Assembly (NCBI GenBank): GCA_016787265.1
Contig: JAEUVF010000008.1
Location: 372,001 to 436,000, forward strand
Source: Flavipsychrobacter sp.
GTDB lineage: Bacteria; Bacteroidota; Bacteroidia; Chitinophagales; Chitinophagaceae
Length of the DNA: 64,000 nt
Direction of reading: 5' to 3'
Positions 37,018 through 45,147 of the stretch are shown in pieces; position 1 is the stretch's first letter; each line of letters begins with the position of its first letter. Below the pieces are notes generated by a model, which saw only the letters and a list, made by a program, of their open reading frames with translations, did not search any database and was not told the DNA's origin. The position numbers and the translations under genes were made by a program.

Positions 37018-38541
37018 TTAAGGTTTTGCAAGACAATTTCCAGTCATCTCTGCAGGCACGGGGATTTCCATAAAGGTCAGGATTGTTGGGGCAATATCAC
37101 CGAGTTTGCCCGGACTTACTTCTCCTCTCCATTCTTTGTCGATTATGAAAAGAGGAACAGGGTTAAGTGTATGGGCGGTATTCGGACTGCCATCTTCATT
37201 CACCATAAAGTCAGCGTTGCCATGGTCTGCGGTCAGGAAAATTGTGTAGCCATGTTCCAAAGCGGTAGTTACTACCTGCTCAACACATTTATCCACTGTT
37301 TCCACTGCTTTAATAGCAGCTGGAAAAATTCCGGTATGCCCAACCATATCAGCATTTGCGAAATTGAGGCAGATGAAATCAGCGGATTCTGACCTGATCT
37401 CAGGCAGCAGGGCTTCGGTGAGGTCAAAAGCGCTCATTTCGGGTTGCAGGTCATAGGTTGCAACTTTCGGTGAAGGTTTCAGAATGCGGGACTCCCCTTC
37501 AAATGGAAGTTCCCGTCCACCGCTGAAGAAAAAGGTGACATGCGGATATTTTTCTGTTTCAGCGATCCGGATTTGTTTTTTGCCATGCGCTGCCAGCACC
37601 TCTCCAATTGTATTATTGAGGTTATCGGTTTCGAAAATCACGTGTACATTTTGATAGGTCTTGTCGTATTCCGTCATGGTAGTGTAATGCAATTGCAGGT
37701 TATGCATTCCATGATCCGGGAAATTCTTTTGTGATAATGCTTCCGTGATTTCCCGGCAACGATCGGTTCGGAAATTGAAGCAGACAACGGCGTCTCCGGA
37801 ATGAATGGTTGCCAATGGTGCACCTTTTTCATTGGTGATAATGGTTGGTTTCAGGAATTCATCGGTAATGTTGGCATCATAAGAAGCCTGAACGGCAGAC
37901 AGGGCATTGGTTGATGTTTCTCCAATACCTCTGACCAATGCATCATAAGCAAGTTTTACCCGCTCCCAGCGTTTATCGCGGTCCATTGCATAATACCTTC
38001 CGCTGACTGTTGCAATTTTACCCGTGGTCTGATCCAGATGTGCCTGGAGGCCGGTCAGGTAGGAGAGGCCGCTTTTGGGATCGGTATCGCGGCCGTCGGT
38101 GAACGCATGAATGAAGACATTTTCAAGTCCTTCCTGCTTACAGACACTCACAATTGCTTTCAGGTGACTGGTATGGGAGTGCACACCGCCATCGCTTACG
38201 AGACCCAGCAGGTGCAGGGGTTTATTGTTTTGTTTAGCATACCGGATGGCATTCAGAAGGGTAGGATTCTGCTGAAACTGTCCATCGCGAATGGCTACAT
38301 TAATGCGTTGTAATTCCTGATAAACAATTCTGCCTGCACCGAGGTTGAGGTGCCCTACTTCACTGTTGCCCATCTGGCCATCGGGAAGGCCGACTGCTTC
38401 ACCACAGGTAATTAAAGTGGTATGTGGGTATTTTTTATATAATCCGGATACGAAGGGAACATGTGCATGCTGAATGGCATCGCTGGAAGCTACTTTTCCA
38501 AGGCCCCAACCATCCATAATTACAAGGATTGCTTTTTTCAT
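37018..38541 (-). CDS. gpmI: 2,3-bisphosphoglycerate-independent phosphoglycerate mutase
   Basis: This enzyme interconverts 3- and 2-phosphoglycerate in glycolysis and gluconeogenesis using two metal ions and a phosphoserine. The 507-residue protein begins AILVIMDGWGLG and has the catalytic Ser60 in GQMGNSEVGHLNLGAG. HAFTDGRDTDPKSG, FNFRTDRCREI and the late metal ligands in NADMVGHTG and LTADHGNAD are also present. It leads the minus-strand run to the haem-binding protein and TonB receptor, with an 11-base gap. Confidence 0.96.
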   Translation of the reverse strand: MKKAILVIMDGWGLGKVASSDAIQHAHVPFVSGLYKKYPHTTLITCGEAVGLPDGQMGNSEVGHLNLGAGRIVYQELQRINVAIRDGQFQQNPTLLNAIRYAKQNNKPLHLLGLVSDGGVHSHTSHLKAIVSVCKQEGLENVFIHAFTDGRDTDPKSGLSYLTGLQAHLDQTTGKIATVSGRYYAMDRDKRWERVKLAYDALVRGIGETSTNALSAVQASYDANITDEFLKPTIITNEKGAPLATIHSGDAVVCFNFRTDRCREITEALSQKNFPDHGMHNLQLHYTTMTEYDKTYQNVHVIFETDNLNNTIGEVLAAHGKKQIRIAETEKYPHVTFFFSGGRELPFEGESRILKPSPKVATYDLQPEMSAFDLTEALLPEIRSESADFICLNFANADMVGHTGIFPAAIKAVETVDKCVEQVVTTALEHGYTIFLTADHGNADFMVNEDGSPNTAHTLNPVPLFIIDKEWRGEVSPGKLGDIAPTILTFMEIPVPAEMTGNCLAKP

Positions 38542-38708
38542 TTTTTTATTCGGTTCTGCTTGTTTCTGGTTCGTAAAACTAGGTAAAAATCAGGCATCCG
38601 GAGGAGAGACAGCTTGAATTTGCAAGTTGGCACACTTTTGGGTAATAATTGGGTATTCGTAATTTTTCCGATCCCCTCTGAAATACTGCGACCGTAAAAC
38701 GTTCAGGT

Positions 38709-39098
38709 ATGAAAGCATTTTATACAATTATCCTATTGAGTACCATGGTGCTGGTATCCGGTTTTAAAACCGGTGCCGAACTGGATTCCGTGCTCGTGGC
38801 ATTAAAATCGGGGGATGCAACACAGTTGTCCCGACATTTTGATTCAAGGGTAGATATCACCCTTCCTGAAAAAAGCGATAATTACAGTCGCAGTCAGGCA
38901 GTGATGGTAATTAAGGATTTTTTCAGTTCAACAGGAGGTGTAAAAACCTTCGAATTGAAACATCATGGAGAAAATAATGGTTCCAATTTCCTGATCGGTG
39001 TATTGCAAACCAACAATGGGCGCTTTCGTACTACCCTGTTTCTTAAACAGAAAGGTGAAAAAGCGTATTTGCAGGAGATGCGGTTTATGGAAGAATGA
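38709..39098 (+). CDS. DUF4783 secreted protein
   Basis: The 129-residue protein has a short signal peptide (MKAFYTIILLSTMVLVSGF). A NTF2-like small domain with VLVALKSGDATQLSRHFDSR and FFLSSTG-like turns ends in KAYLQEMRFMEE. The family is found in Bacteroidota, typically close to nadC as here, and its function is not known. It is divergent from gpmI. A heptamer array starts 10 bases after its stop, and a terminator follows. Confidence 0.85.
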   Translation: MKAFYTIILLSTMVLVSGFKTGAELDSVLVALKSGDATQLSRHFDSRVDITLPEKSDNYSRSQAVMVIKDFFSSTGGVKTFELKHHGENNGSNFLIGVLQTNNGRFRTTLFLKQKGEKAYLQEMRFMEE

Positions 39099-39108
39099 AT
39101 GGAAGGGA

Positions 39109-39136
39109 GAATTAGGAATTAGGAATTAGGAATTGG
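39109..39136 (+). repeat. GAATTAG heptamer array after the DUF4783 gene
   Basis: Three copies of GAATTAG and one GAATTGG follow each other without gaps, beginning 10 bases after the stop codon. Confidence 0.85.
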
Positions 39137-39180
39137 GCCTCCATATATAAGTAGATACAATATTCTGATTGAAAGCTGTG

Positions 39181-39207
39181 ATCCCTGCTTCGTGCGGGGA
39201 TTTTTTT
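39181..39207 (+). terminator. Intrinsic terminator after the DUF4783 gene
   Basis: ATCCCTGC pairs with GCGGGGAT (one G-T pair) around a TTCGT loop and is followed by a run of seven T. Confidence 0.88.
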
Positions 39208-39216
39208 ATGCCTGGT

Positions 39217-39275
39217 TTCCTCCCCTCACCCCGCTGCGGCGGGTGGCACCTGTCAAAACGGGGTGAGGGGAGGAA
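39217..39275. repeat. 17-bp perfect inverted repeat just before the nadC promoter
   Basis: TTCCTCCCCTCACCCCG (39217-39233) and CGGGGTGAGGGGAGGAA (39259-39275) flank a 25-base GC-rich centre. The right arm ends 5 bases before the -7 element of nadC. It has no T-run, so it is not an ordinary terminator. It may be a dispersed repeat or an operator. Confidence 0.85.
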
Positions 39276-39280
39276 GTGCT

Positions 39281-39288
39281 TATCTTTG
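39281..39288 (+). promoter_or_regulatory. Bacteroidota -7 promoter element for nadC
   Basis: TATCTTTG matches TAnnTTTG exactly and ends 5 bases before the nadC ATG, so the transcript should be leaderless or nearly so. Confidence 0.5.
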
Positions 39289-39293
39289 AGGGT

Positions 39294-40157
39294 ATGAAGA
39301 ACTTTGATGCATTGTTCGAAAAACTGGTAAAAGATGCCTTGCAGGAAGATATTGGTACCGGAGATCATTCCACACTTTGTTGCATTCCCCCAACTGAAAC
39401 GGGTACTGCGGTGCTTAAGATCAAGGAGGACGGAGTATTGGCTGGGGTGGAAGCAGCGGAACGCATCTTTAAATTAGTTGAGCCGGATGCTGTTTTCAGG
39501 ATATTTAAACGGGATGGTGATTCCATGCGAAGTGGTGAAATCGCATTTGAAGTGGATGCCCGGGTGCATACAATCCTTCAATGTGAACGATTGGTTCTGA
39601 ACTGCATGCAGCGGATGAGCGGTATAGCCGGATTAACCCGACAATACACGGAAAAATTGAACGGATATCATACCAGGGTGCTGGATACCCGAAAGACTAC
39701 TCCCAATTTCAGGTTGTTTGAAAAATGGGCTGTTGCCATCGGTGGCGGCGTCAATCATCGGTTTGCCCTCTATGACATGATCATGCTAAAGGATAATCAT
39801 ATCGATTATTGTGGTGGAATAACCAAAGCCGTCGAAAAAGCCTGGCAATATGTTCGGGAAAAAGCACCGGAACTTCAAATTGAAGTGGAAACCAGGAGCC
39901 TGGCGGATGTGGAAGAACTGGTGGCCTGTGGAAAAGGAAAAGTGTTTCGGATTATGCTGGATAATTTTAGTCCGGATATGATTGAAAAGGCTTTGCCACT
40001 CATTGGAGCGGATTTTGAAACGGAAGCCAGTGGGGGGATCAACCTTACTAACTTACTCGACTATGCGAAAACAGGTGTGGACTTTGTAAGTGTGGGGGCG
40101 TTGATACACCAGGCAAGAAGTGTGGATCTTAGTTTGAAAGCGGTGAAGAAGAAGTGA
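39294..40157 (+). CDS. nadC: Nicotinate-nucleotide pyrophosphorylase (carboxylating)
   Basis: NadC makes nicotinate mononucleotide from quinolinate and PRPP in NAD synthesis. I choose ATG 39294 (MKNFDALFEKLVKDALQEDI, 287 residues), because the upstream ATG overlaps the promoter element. Family signatures are DTRKTTPNFRLFEKWAV, GGGVNHRFALYDMIMLKDNH, EVETRSLADVEEL and ASGGINLTNLLDYA. The TGA stop is inside the first GTGAAAG unit of a heptamer array. kynA, another entry to NAD precursors, is 6 kb away. Confidence 0.96.
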   Translation: MKNFDALFEKLVKDALQEDIGTGDHSTLCCIPPTETGTAVLKIKEDGVLAGVEAAERIFKLVEPDAVFRIFKRDGDSMRSGEIAFEVDARVHTILQCERLVLNCMQRMSGIAGLTRQYTEKLNGYHTRVLDTRKTTPNFRLFEKWAVAIGGGVNHRFALYDMIMLKDNHIDYCGGITKAVEKAWQYVREKAPELQIEVETRSLADVEELVACGKGKVFRIMLDNFSPDMIEKALPLIGADFETEASGGINLTNLLDYAKTGVDFVSVGALIHQARSVDLSLKAVKKK

Positions 40158-40188
40158 AAGGTGAAAGGTGAAAAGTGAAAAGTGAAAC
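40154..40188 (+). repeat. GTGAAA heptamer array overlapping the nadC stop
   Basis: Five heptamers in perfect register: GTGAAAG, GTGAAAG, GTGAAAA, GTGAAAA, GTGAAAC. The nadC TGA is bases 2-4 of the first unit, and the next gene starts 2 bases after the last unit. Confidence 0.92.
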
Positions 40189-40189
40189 T

Positions 40190-40537
40190 ATGAGTAAGAA
40201 AAATAAGGGAGATAAATTCGGTTTTGTTTATTCGACGGATCCGAATTTTAAAATGGAAGAAGAGGAGAGTTTTCAGGAAACCCTGGCTCCTGCCCAGCAG
40301 GTATTGCGGGTTCGGCTCGAAACCAAGCAGCGGGGTGGAAAAGCGGTAACGGTGGTTACAGGCTTTGTTGGAACCAATGAGGATATGGAAAGCCTGGGGA
40401 AACAATTGAAGAACCACTGTGGAACAGGTGGTTCCGCCAAAGACGGGGAAATCCTGGTGCAGGGAGATCAGCGGGATAAAGTACTGGCCTGGTTGCTGAA
40501 AAATGGATATGCCAAAACCAAAAAAATGGGCGGCTGA
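40190..40537 (+). CDS. SUI1/YciH-family translation factor
   Basis: The 115-residue protein (start ATG 40190, directly after the heptamer array) has a variable acidic N-terminus (about 1-45). The SUI1 fold follows: VLRVRLETKQRGGKAVTVVT, then GTGGSAKDGEILVQGDQRDK and LKNGYAKTKKMGG. These are the eIF1-like features of bacterial YciH proteins, which affect start-site selection in some bacteria. The mRNA leader would lie within the repeat array if it is co-transcribed with nadC. Confidence 0.92.
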   Translation: MSKKNKGDKFGFVYSTDPNFKMEEEESFQETLAPAQQVLRVRLETKQRGGKAVTVVTGFVGTNEDMESLGKQLKNHCGTGGSAKDGEILVQGDQRDKVLAWLLKNGYAKTKKMGG

Positions 40538-40564
40538 TCAGCCTGCTGCAATTCTATTAATTCC

Positions 40565-40804
40565 ATGAGCTTATTAAACATCTTCTTATTGGATGCCGCA
40601 GGGGCGGCCTGGGGATTATACCAGTTGATTTTCGTTTGTGCTGTATTTTTATCGCTTTACAGTGGCTACACCTGGTATGAAGGGCGCCGCGATAAAAATC
40701 CTGATGTTGAACGAAGAGGCCGCTTATTACTACTACTCGCCATTATTACGATGGTTGCAGTGTCTTTTGTTTCCTTTGCCATCACCCGTAAACTTCCTTT
40801 CTAA
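40565..40804 (+). CDS. Small membrane protein of unknown function
   Basis: The 79-residue protein has two hydrophobic helices (about 15-38 and 53-75) joined by a charged loop (YEGRRDKNPDVERRG). No family is recognised. It follows the SUI1 gene after 27 bases and ends 8 bases before a bidirectional terminator, so both genes are probably one transcript with nadC. Confidence 0.7.
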   Translation: MSLLNIFLLDAAGAAWGLYQLIFVCAVFLSLYSGYTWYEGRRDKNPDVERRGRLLLLLAIITMVAVSFVSFAITRKLPF

Positions 40805-40812
40805 TATTCACA

Positions 40813-40843
40813 AAAATGCCGGCTCCATCAGAACCGGCATTTT
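40813..40843. terminator. Bidirectional terminator between the small membrane protein gene and icd
   Basis: AAAATGCCGG and CCGGCATTTT form a 10-bp stem with an 11-base loop; the plus-strand T-run continues into TTTTCACTTTTC, and the minus strand ends in TTTT. Confidence 0.85.
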
Positions 40844-40874
40844 CACTTTTCACTTTTCACTTTTCACCTTTCAC
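40840..40874 (-). repeat. GTGAAA heptamer array after icd (inverted partner of the nadC array)
   Basis: Read on the minus strand, GTGAAAG and four GTGAAAA units follow in register, starting 1 base after the icd TAA. It is the mirror image of the array at 40154-40188. Confidence 0.92.
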
Positions 40875-40875
40875 C

Positions 40876-42327
40876 TTATTGTCCCTGAGCTAAACTATAC
40901 GCTTTCTTAGCACCCCACATATTCAACAGCTCAGAAGAGCAGACTTTAAAATCACTCATGAGGCGTTTGTATAATTCCAAAATATCCGTTTGTGTAACTG
41001 CGGCATCACCGATGCTTTCAAAGCGACAGCTGTACTGATTCACCAGGTTGGTAAAAGAGGAACCTTTTGGCCAAACCTGGGTGCCGCGGTTGGCAAGTGT
41101 AACCAGTTTGAACAGATCCCCGGTGTGTTTCAAACATTTTTCTGCTACTACTGTAGGTTGCTCATAGGTTTCGATAAAGAAATCTGCTCCCACTATAACT
41201 TCGTCATCCTGTTCCTTCGACATGATAACCGGATTTTCCGATAGTTTGAAAGAGGTAGGAGTGACAGGTTTGTTGGGGAGGATAGGTCTGGCCATACGCG
41301 AAGGCTGTTTACCCAGGTTGGTTATGATCGCATCGGCAAATTCAGTTGTATTTACAGAAGGGATGGATTTATCACCAAAATCACCGGTATGCACACCCGA
41401 TTCCAGCGTGTAAAGCAGTGAGTTTTCGATGATGGCAGCATTTTCCATCAATCCGAGGTGACGCAACATCGCAATGCCACTCAAGAGTAATGCAGTTGGA
41501 TTGGCAATATTTTTTCCCGCGATATCCGGAGCGGTACCATGAACGGCTTCGAATATGCAGATATGGTCACCAATATTGGCAGAGGGCGCAAAACCAAGAC
41601 CTCCAACCAGGCCGGCACAAAGGTCGCTCACGATATCCCCCTGCAGGTTGGTCAGAACCACTACATCAAATTCGTTGGGGCGGCTCACCAGTTTCATACA
41701 GAGATCGTCCACGATTACATCATCCGCTTTGAGGTGCGGGTATTCTTTCGCTACTTCATAAAATACTTCCAGGAACAATCCATCGGTGATTTTCATAATA
41801 TTTGCCTTATGGCCACAGGTAATGCGGCGGGCACCGTTTTTACTGGCCATTTCAAAGGCGTATTTAATCACCTGCAGGCTTCCCGGGCGCGTAATAAACC
41901 GGCGACTCAGCGCCACATCATGAGTAAGCATATGTTCGATACCACCATAGGTATCTTCGATATTCTCGCGAACGATGGTCAGGTCAATTGGAATTCCTGC
42001 TTTACTGAATACCGTATCCACACCATGAAGCGTTTGGAAAGCTCTTTTGTTGGCATAGGTATTCCAGGTTTTCCGAGCTGTTACATTCACACTTTTAACA
42101 CCTTTTCCCTTGGGGGTTTCCATAGGACCTTTGAAAAGAATGGAGAGGTTTTCTATCGTTTGCTGCGCCTCCGGGGTCATTCCATTGGAATAACCTTTGT
42201 CAAACACCCATTTACCCATTTCAACAAATTCATATTCGAGGGGAACCTGGTTTGCACTAAAAATACGCAGAACGGCGTCCATGATTTCCGGGCCAATTCC
42301 ATCACCTTTGGCTACAGCTATTTTCAT
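40876..42327 (-). CDS. icd: NADP-type isocitrate dehydrogenase
   Basis: The 483-residue protein belongs to the isocitrate/isopropylmalate dehydrogenase family (IAVAKGDGIGPEIMDAVLRI, TIVRENIEDTYGGIEH, DDLCMKLVSRPNEFDVVVL, LQGDIVSDLCAGLVGGLG and FEAVHGTAPDIAGKNIANPT). The length of about 480 with a C-terminal extra domain is that of the Thermus/Rickettsia-like isocitrate dehydrogenases rather than E. coli Icd. It should make 2-oxoglutarate in the citric acid cycle. Coenzyme choice is by family, not proven. Confidence 0.92.
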   Translation of the reverse strand: MKIAVAKGDGIGPEIMDAVLRIFSANQVPLEYEFVEMGKWVFDKGYSNGMTPEAQQTIENLSILFKGPMETPKGKGVKSVNVTARKTWNTYANKRAFQTLHGVDTVFSKAGIPIDLTIVRENIEDTYGGIEHMLTHDVALSRRFITRPGSLQVIKYAFEMASKNGARRITCGHKANIMKITDGLFLEVFYEVAKEYPHLKADDVIVDDLCMKLVSRPNEFDVVVLTNLQGDIVSDLCAGLVGGLGFAPSANIGDHICIFEAVHGTAPDIAGKNIANPTALLLSGIAMLRHLGLMENAAIIENSLLYTLESGVHTGDFGDKSIPSVNTTEFADAIITNLGKQPSRMARPILPNKPVTPTSFKLSENPVIMSKEQDDEVIVGADFFIETYEQPTVVAEKCLKHTGDLFKLVTLANRGTQVWPKGSSFTNLVNQYSCRFESIGDAAVTQTDILELYKRLMSDFKVCSSELLNMWGAKKAYSLAQGQ

Positions 42328-42361
42328 ATGTATACTATTGAAGAGTGAATGTTAGGTGGCG

Positions 42362-42369
42362 CAAAGGTA
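42362..42369 (-). promoter_or_regulatory. Bacteroidota -7 promoter element for icd
   Basis: The minus strand reads TACCTTTG, an exact TAnnTTTG match, 34 bases before the ATG. A TTGAC lies 21 bases upstream, close to the usual -33 spacing. Confidence 0.55.
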
Positions 42370-42456
42370 CATCCGGCGGGGCAGGAAATTGTCAATAAAT
42401 GAACAAAAACTGGCACCAGCGGTTGATTTTATATACCTTTAAACAAATTCTTCGGA

Positions 42457-42843
42457 ATGAACAGTATAACCACACAAGGTATAGAGGTGAGTGTGGAAAC
42501 GTTTTATCAGCCTGACTATTCTAATCCGATGTCGGGTGAATACATGTTCGCTTACCGCATTACCATTGAAAATCATAATAGTTTTCCTGTTAAACTACAT
42601 CGCCGGCATTGGTTTATTTTTGATTCCAATGGCGAACATCGTGAAGTTGAGGGCGAAGGTGTGGTTGGGGTTCAGCCTGTTCTCTATCCCGGCGACCGTT
42701 ACCAATACGTAAGCGGCTGTAACCTGCGCTCCGAAATGGGACGTATGTCTGGCACCTACCAGATGGAAAACCTGGACAACCGCAAAAACTTTTCCGTTGA
42801 TATACCGGCGTTTGAAATGATAGTGCCCTTTAAGAACAATTAG
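42457..42843 (+). CDS. apaG: ApaG/DUF525 family protein
   Basis: The 128-residue protein shows the ApaG beta-sandwich: TQGIEVSVETFYQPDYSNP, EYMFAYRITIENHNSFPVKL, RRHWFIFDSNGEHREVEGEG, VVGVQPVLYPGDRYQYVSG and GRMSGTYQM. ApaG has been linked to cobalt/magnesium handling; its biochemical role is unclear. A promoter-like TACCTTTA lies 16 bases before the ATG. The TAG stop runs directly into a GAATTAT heptamer array. Confidence 0.93.
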   Translation: MNSITTQGIEVSVETFYQPDYSNPMSGEYMFAYRITIENHNSFPVKLHRRHWFIFDSNGEHREVEGEGVVGVQPVLYPGDRYQYVSGCNLRSEMGRMSGTYQMENLDNRKNFSVDIPAFEMIVPFKNN

Positions 42844-42885
42844 GAATTATGAGTTATGAATTGTGAATTAGGAATTGTGAATTAG
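42844..42885 (+). repeat. GAATTAT heptamer array directly after the apaG stop
   Basis: Six heptamers in register: GAATTAT, GAGTTAT, GAATTGT, GAATTAG, GAATTGT, GAATTAG. The first begins at the base after the TAG stop. Confidence 0.92.
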
Positions 42886-42928
42886 GGATTTTTCGCAGCC
42901 TTTTCATTTGCGTTTCTTTTGATGGTTT

Positions 42929-43255
42929 TTACAGAGCTTGTAAATATGGCTGTAAGTTGATGTGCTTCGGATTTAAGTTTAGGTATATCCGACGGGTAGG
43001 ATTTAATTCTTCCAATAAGTCAAGCCAGAACCAGGATTCATCTGCTTCCTCAATTACCACCCCCAGTCTTGCTGTAAACTCTTTTAATGAACGGGATTTG
43101 ATAGACGCCCGATAGTTCGCAGCCATCCCCGTTGCAGATCTCACTAATTGATTCTTAATTGTATTGTTCCCTACTGAATAGGGCAATTTGTTTAGAATTT
43201 GAATAATATTCAAATCAAACTCCTTCGTTCTTCTCAATAATTCACTAGCTCCCAT
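42929..43255 (-). CDS. Four-helix-bundle protein (23S rRNA intervening-sequence / S23 type)
   Basis: The 108-residue protein reads as four amphipathic helices with the family landmarks KLPYSVGNNTIKNQLVRSAT, GMAANYRASIKSRSLKEF and VVIEEADESWFWLDLLEEL. Relatives are encoded in rRNA intervening sequences and include the Avd accessory protein of diversity-generating retroelements. Most are free-standing genes of unknown function. No rRNA or reverse transcriptase is nearby. The gene is flanked on both sides by heptamer arrays in inverted orientation. Confidence 0.85.
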   Translation of the reverse strand: MGASELLRRTKEFDLNIIQILNKLPYSVGNNTIKNQLVRSATGMAANYRASIKSRSLKEFTARLGVVIEEADESWFWLDLLEELNPTRRIYLNLNPKHINLQPYLQAL

Positions 43256-43280
43256 TTTTTAAAGTAAACAAAAATGGAGT

Positions 43281-43315
43281 TCAATTCATAATTCACAATT
43301 CATAAATCATAATTC
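43281..43315 (-). repeat. GAATTAT heptamer array overlapping the peptide transporter stop
   Basis: On the minus strand: GAATTAT, GATTTAT, GAATTGT, GAATTAT, GAATTGA in register. The last sense codons (Glu, Leu) and the TGA stop of the transporter are made by the first units. It is the mirror image of the apaG array. Confidence 0.92.
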
Positions 43316-45034
43316 CGCTTTCTCGTGCATCATCTTCTGCAATTTCTTTGTTAAGCCAAACAGGATCAGGGATGCGATGCCGGCCATGCCTACGAAGAGC
43401 AGGAAGAAATCGTAGTTGTTGCTGATTTCGTATCCCAGGAAATAGGTGCTTTTGCCATCGGGATAAAGGGCGCTTAGTACGCCTGCAAATTTGTTGGCAA
43501 CAGCGTTGGCAAGGAACCATACTGCCATCAGCAAACTGGCGTATTTCAATGGAGCTAATTTGTTAACCAGGCTAAGGCCGATGGGAGAAAGACAAAGTTC
43601 TCCCCAGGTGTGCATCGCATACATGCCAAGTAGCCAGATCATACTTACCTTGATGCCTGGCTGAACCCCATCAACTCCCTGTGCAATCCAGAGATAACCC
43701 AGCGCCAATAACATCAGTCCGATAGCCATTTTGGTTGGAGAAGAAGGTTCCCGTTTGCCCAATTTAATCCATAACCAGGCAAATACCGGAGCAAAACTCA
43801 CCACATAAATAGAATTCAGTGAGGCAAAAGCACTGGCCGGAATAGTGCCAATAAAAATGGAAGAGGTTCCATTGGTAGCTACCTGGAATAACAGGTATAT
43901 CAGTACTGCAATGGCTGCGGCAAGTAAAACCTGCACGGTTAACCGAAGCTGCCGGTCAAAATCACCCGCCAGCGATGCGGTTGCTTTTTTCAATAAAAGC
44001 CCGAGATAAACAATGAGCGCTATTCCAAAAATATACAAAATCCATTTAGGGATGTCCCAATTCAGATCGCGGTTGGTTTGTTCATCTGCAAAGAACGTGA
44101 GTGATGCGCCAGCCTGTTCAAATGCACTCCAGAAAAAGATCACAAAGAAGGAGACGATCAGGATGACGATAACCCTTTCTTTTTCAATTTTGGTTAATGT
44201 TTTATCAGACAGGATAAATACAATGATAAAAACTGCAGAAGCTAACAATAAGTAAGTAAGGAAGGAGAATTTAGTGGCATCAATGTACAAGAGTCCAATC
44301 ATCAGGGCCGACAAAATAGCCAATCCGGTTCCTACCAGCAATGGGTTCGAAAAGGATTTAGGAGAGTCTGCCGGTACCAGTCCGAGTGATTTTCCCTGGG
44401 GATCCACAACATATTTTTCCTGAAAAATCCATTGAACAATCACACTGAGCAGCATGGCAATACCACCTGCAAGAAAAGCCCATTTGAAGTCGGCAGGATC
44501 TCCGGTATCTCCAAGGAAGGCACAAACGATAGGGCCTAATGCCCCACCCACATTAATTCCCATATAGAAAATGGTATAGGCGGCATCTTTACGACGGTCT
44601 CCATCGGGGTATAACTGGCCAACCAGCGACGAAATATTCGGCTTGAAAAATCCATTACCAGCAATCATGAAACCGAGTCCCGAGAAAAAGAATACACTCG
44701 ATAAGCCCGGATTGGAGGCATATAAACTACCGCAAAAAAAGAGGATGAATTCACCCATGGCCATCAATAATCCCCCAGCGATGATGGAACGCTTGTTCCC
44801 CCAGTAACGATCCGCGATAAAGCCACCGATTAAAGGAGTGAGGTATACCAATCCTGTATAGGAACCGTAAAGATTGGAAGCGAATGCCTTATCAAAAAGC
44901 AGGGCCTTGGTCATGAATAGTACCAGTACGGCGCGCATCCCATAGTAATTGAAGCGCTCCCACATTTCTGTTGCAAAAAGAATATAAAGCCCTTTTGGAT
45001 GACTTTTCTGGGCAGCAATCTGCGTTTGACTCAT
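43307..45034 (-). CDS. POT-family proton-dependent oligopeptide transporter
   Basis: The 575-residue membrane protein has the ExxERFxYY proton/peptide motif (E23 to Y31 in ATEMWERFNYYGMRA), PLIGGFIADRYWGNKRSIIA in the PTR2 signature position, and about 14 hydrophobic segments. It should import di- and tripeptides with protons. Its stop codon is inside a heptamer array. It is divergent from purD with 113 bases between starts. Confidence 0.93.
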   Translation of the reverse strand: MSQTQIAAQKSHPKGLYILFATEMWERFNYYGMRAVLVLFMTKALLFDKAFASNLYGSYTGLVYLTPLIGGFIADRYWGNKRSIIAGGLLMAMGEFILFFCGSLYASNPGLSSVFFFSGLGFMIAGNGFFKPNISSLVGQLYPDGDRRKDAAYTIFYMGINVGGALGPIVCAFLGDTGDPADFKWAFLAGGIAMLLSVIVQWIFQEKYVVDPQGKSLGLVPADSPKSFSNPLLVGTGLAILSALMIGLLYIDATKFSFLTYLLLASAVFIIVFILSDKTLTKIEKERVIVILIVSFFVIFFWSAFEQAGASLTFFADEQTNRDLNWDIPKWILYIFGIALIVYLGLLLKKATASLAGDFDRQLRLTVQVLLAAAIAVLIYLLFQVATNGTSSIFIGTIPASAFASLNSIYVVSFAPVFAWLWIKLGKREPSSPTKMAIGLMLLALGYLWIAQGVDGVQPGIKVSMIWLLGMYAMHTWGELCLSPIGLSLVNKLAPLKYASLLMAVWFLANAVANKFAGVLSALYPDGKSTYFLGYEISNNYDFFLLFVGMAGIASLILFGLTKKLQKMMHEKAEL

Positions 45035-45147
45035 GAGTTTGTCGGTTTTATTGGCTGTAGTTCAGGGCCGGAAAATAAGGATAAAATGGGAAACCGGCAG
45101 GCTGCTTCCATTTCCCTATTTTCGCAGCCTGAAACGAATTGTAAATC

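Noticed and set aside
40154..40874. Heptamer arrays as a possible CRISPR
   Set aside because: Units are 7 bases with no spacers of constant length, and no cas gene is in the window.
41539..42348. 269-codon plus-strand frame opposite icd
   Set aside because: Antisense shadow of a well-conserved enzyme gene; no start signal or family features.
42929..43255. Four-helix-bundle gene as part of a diversity-generating retroelement
   Set aside because: No reverse transcriptase, template repeat or variable target gene was seen in the window.
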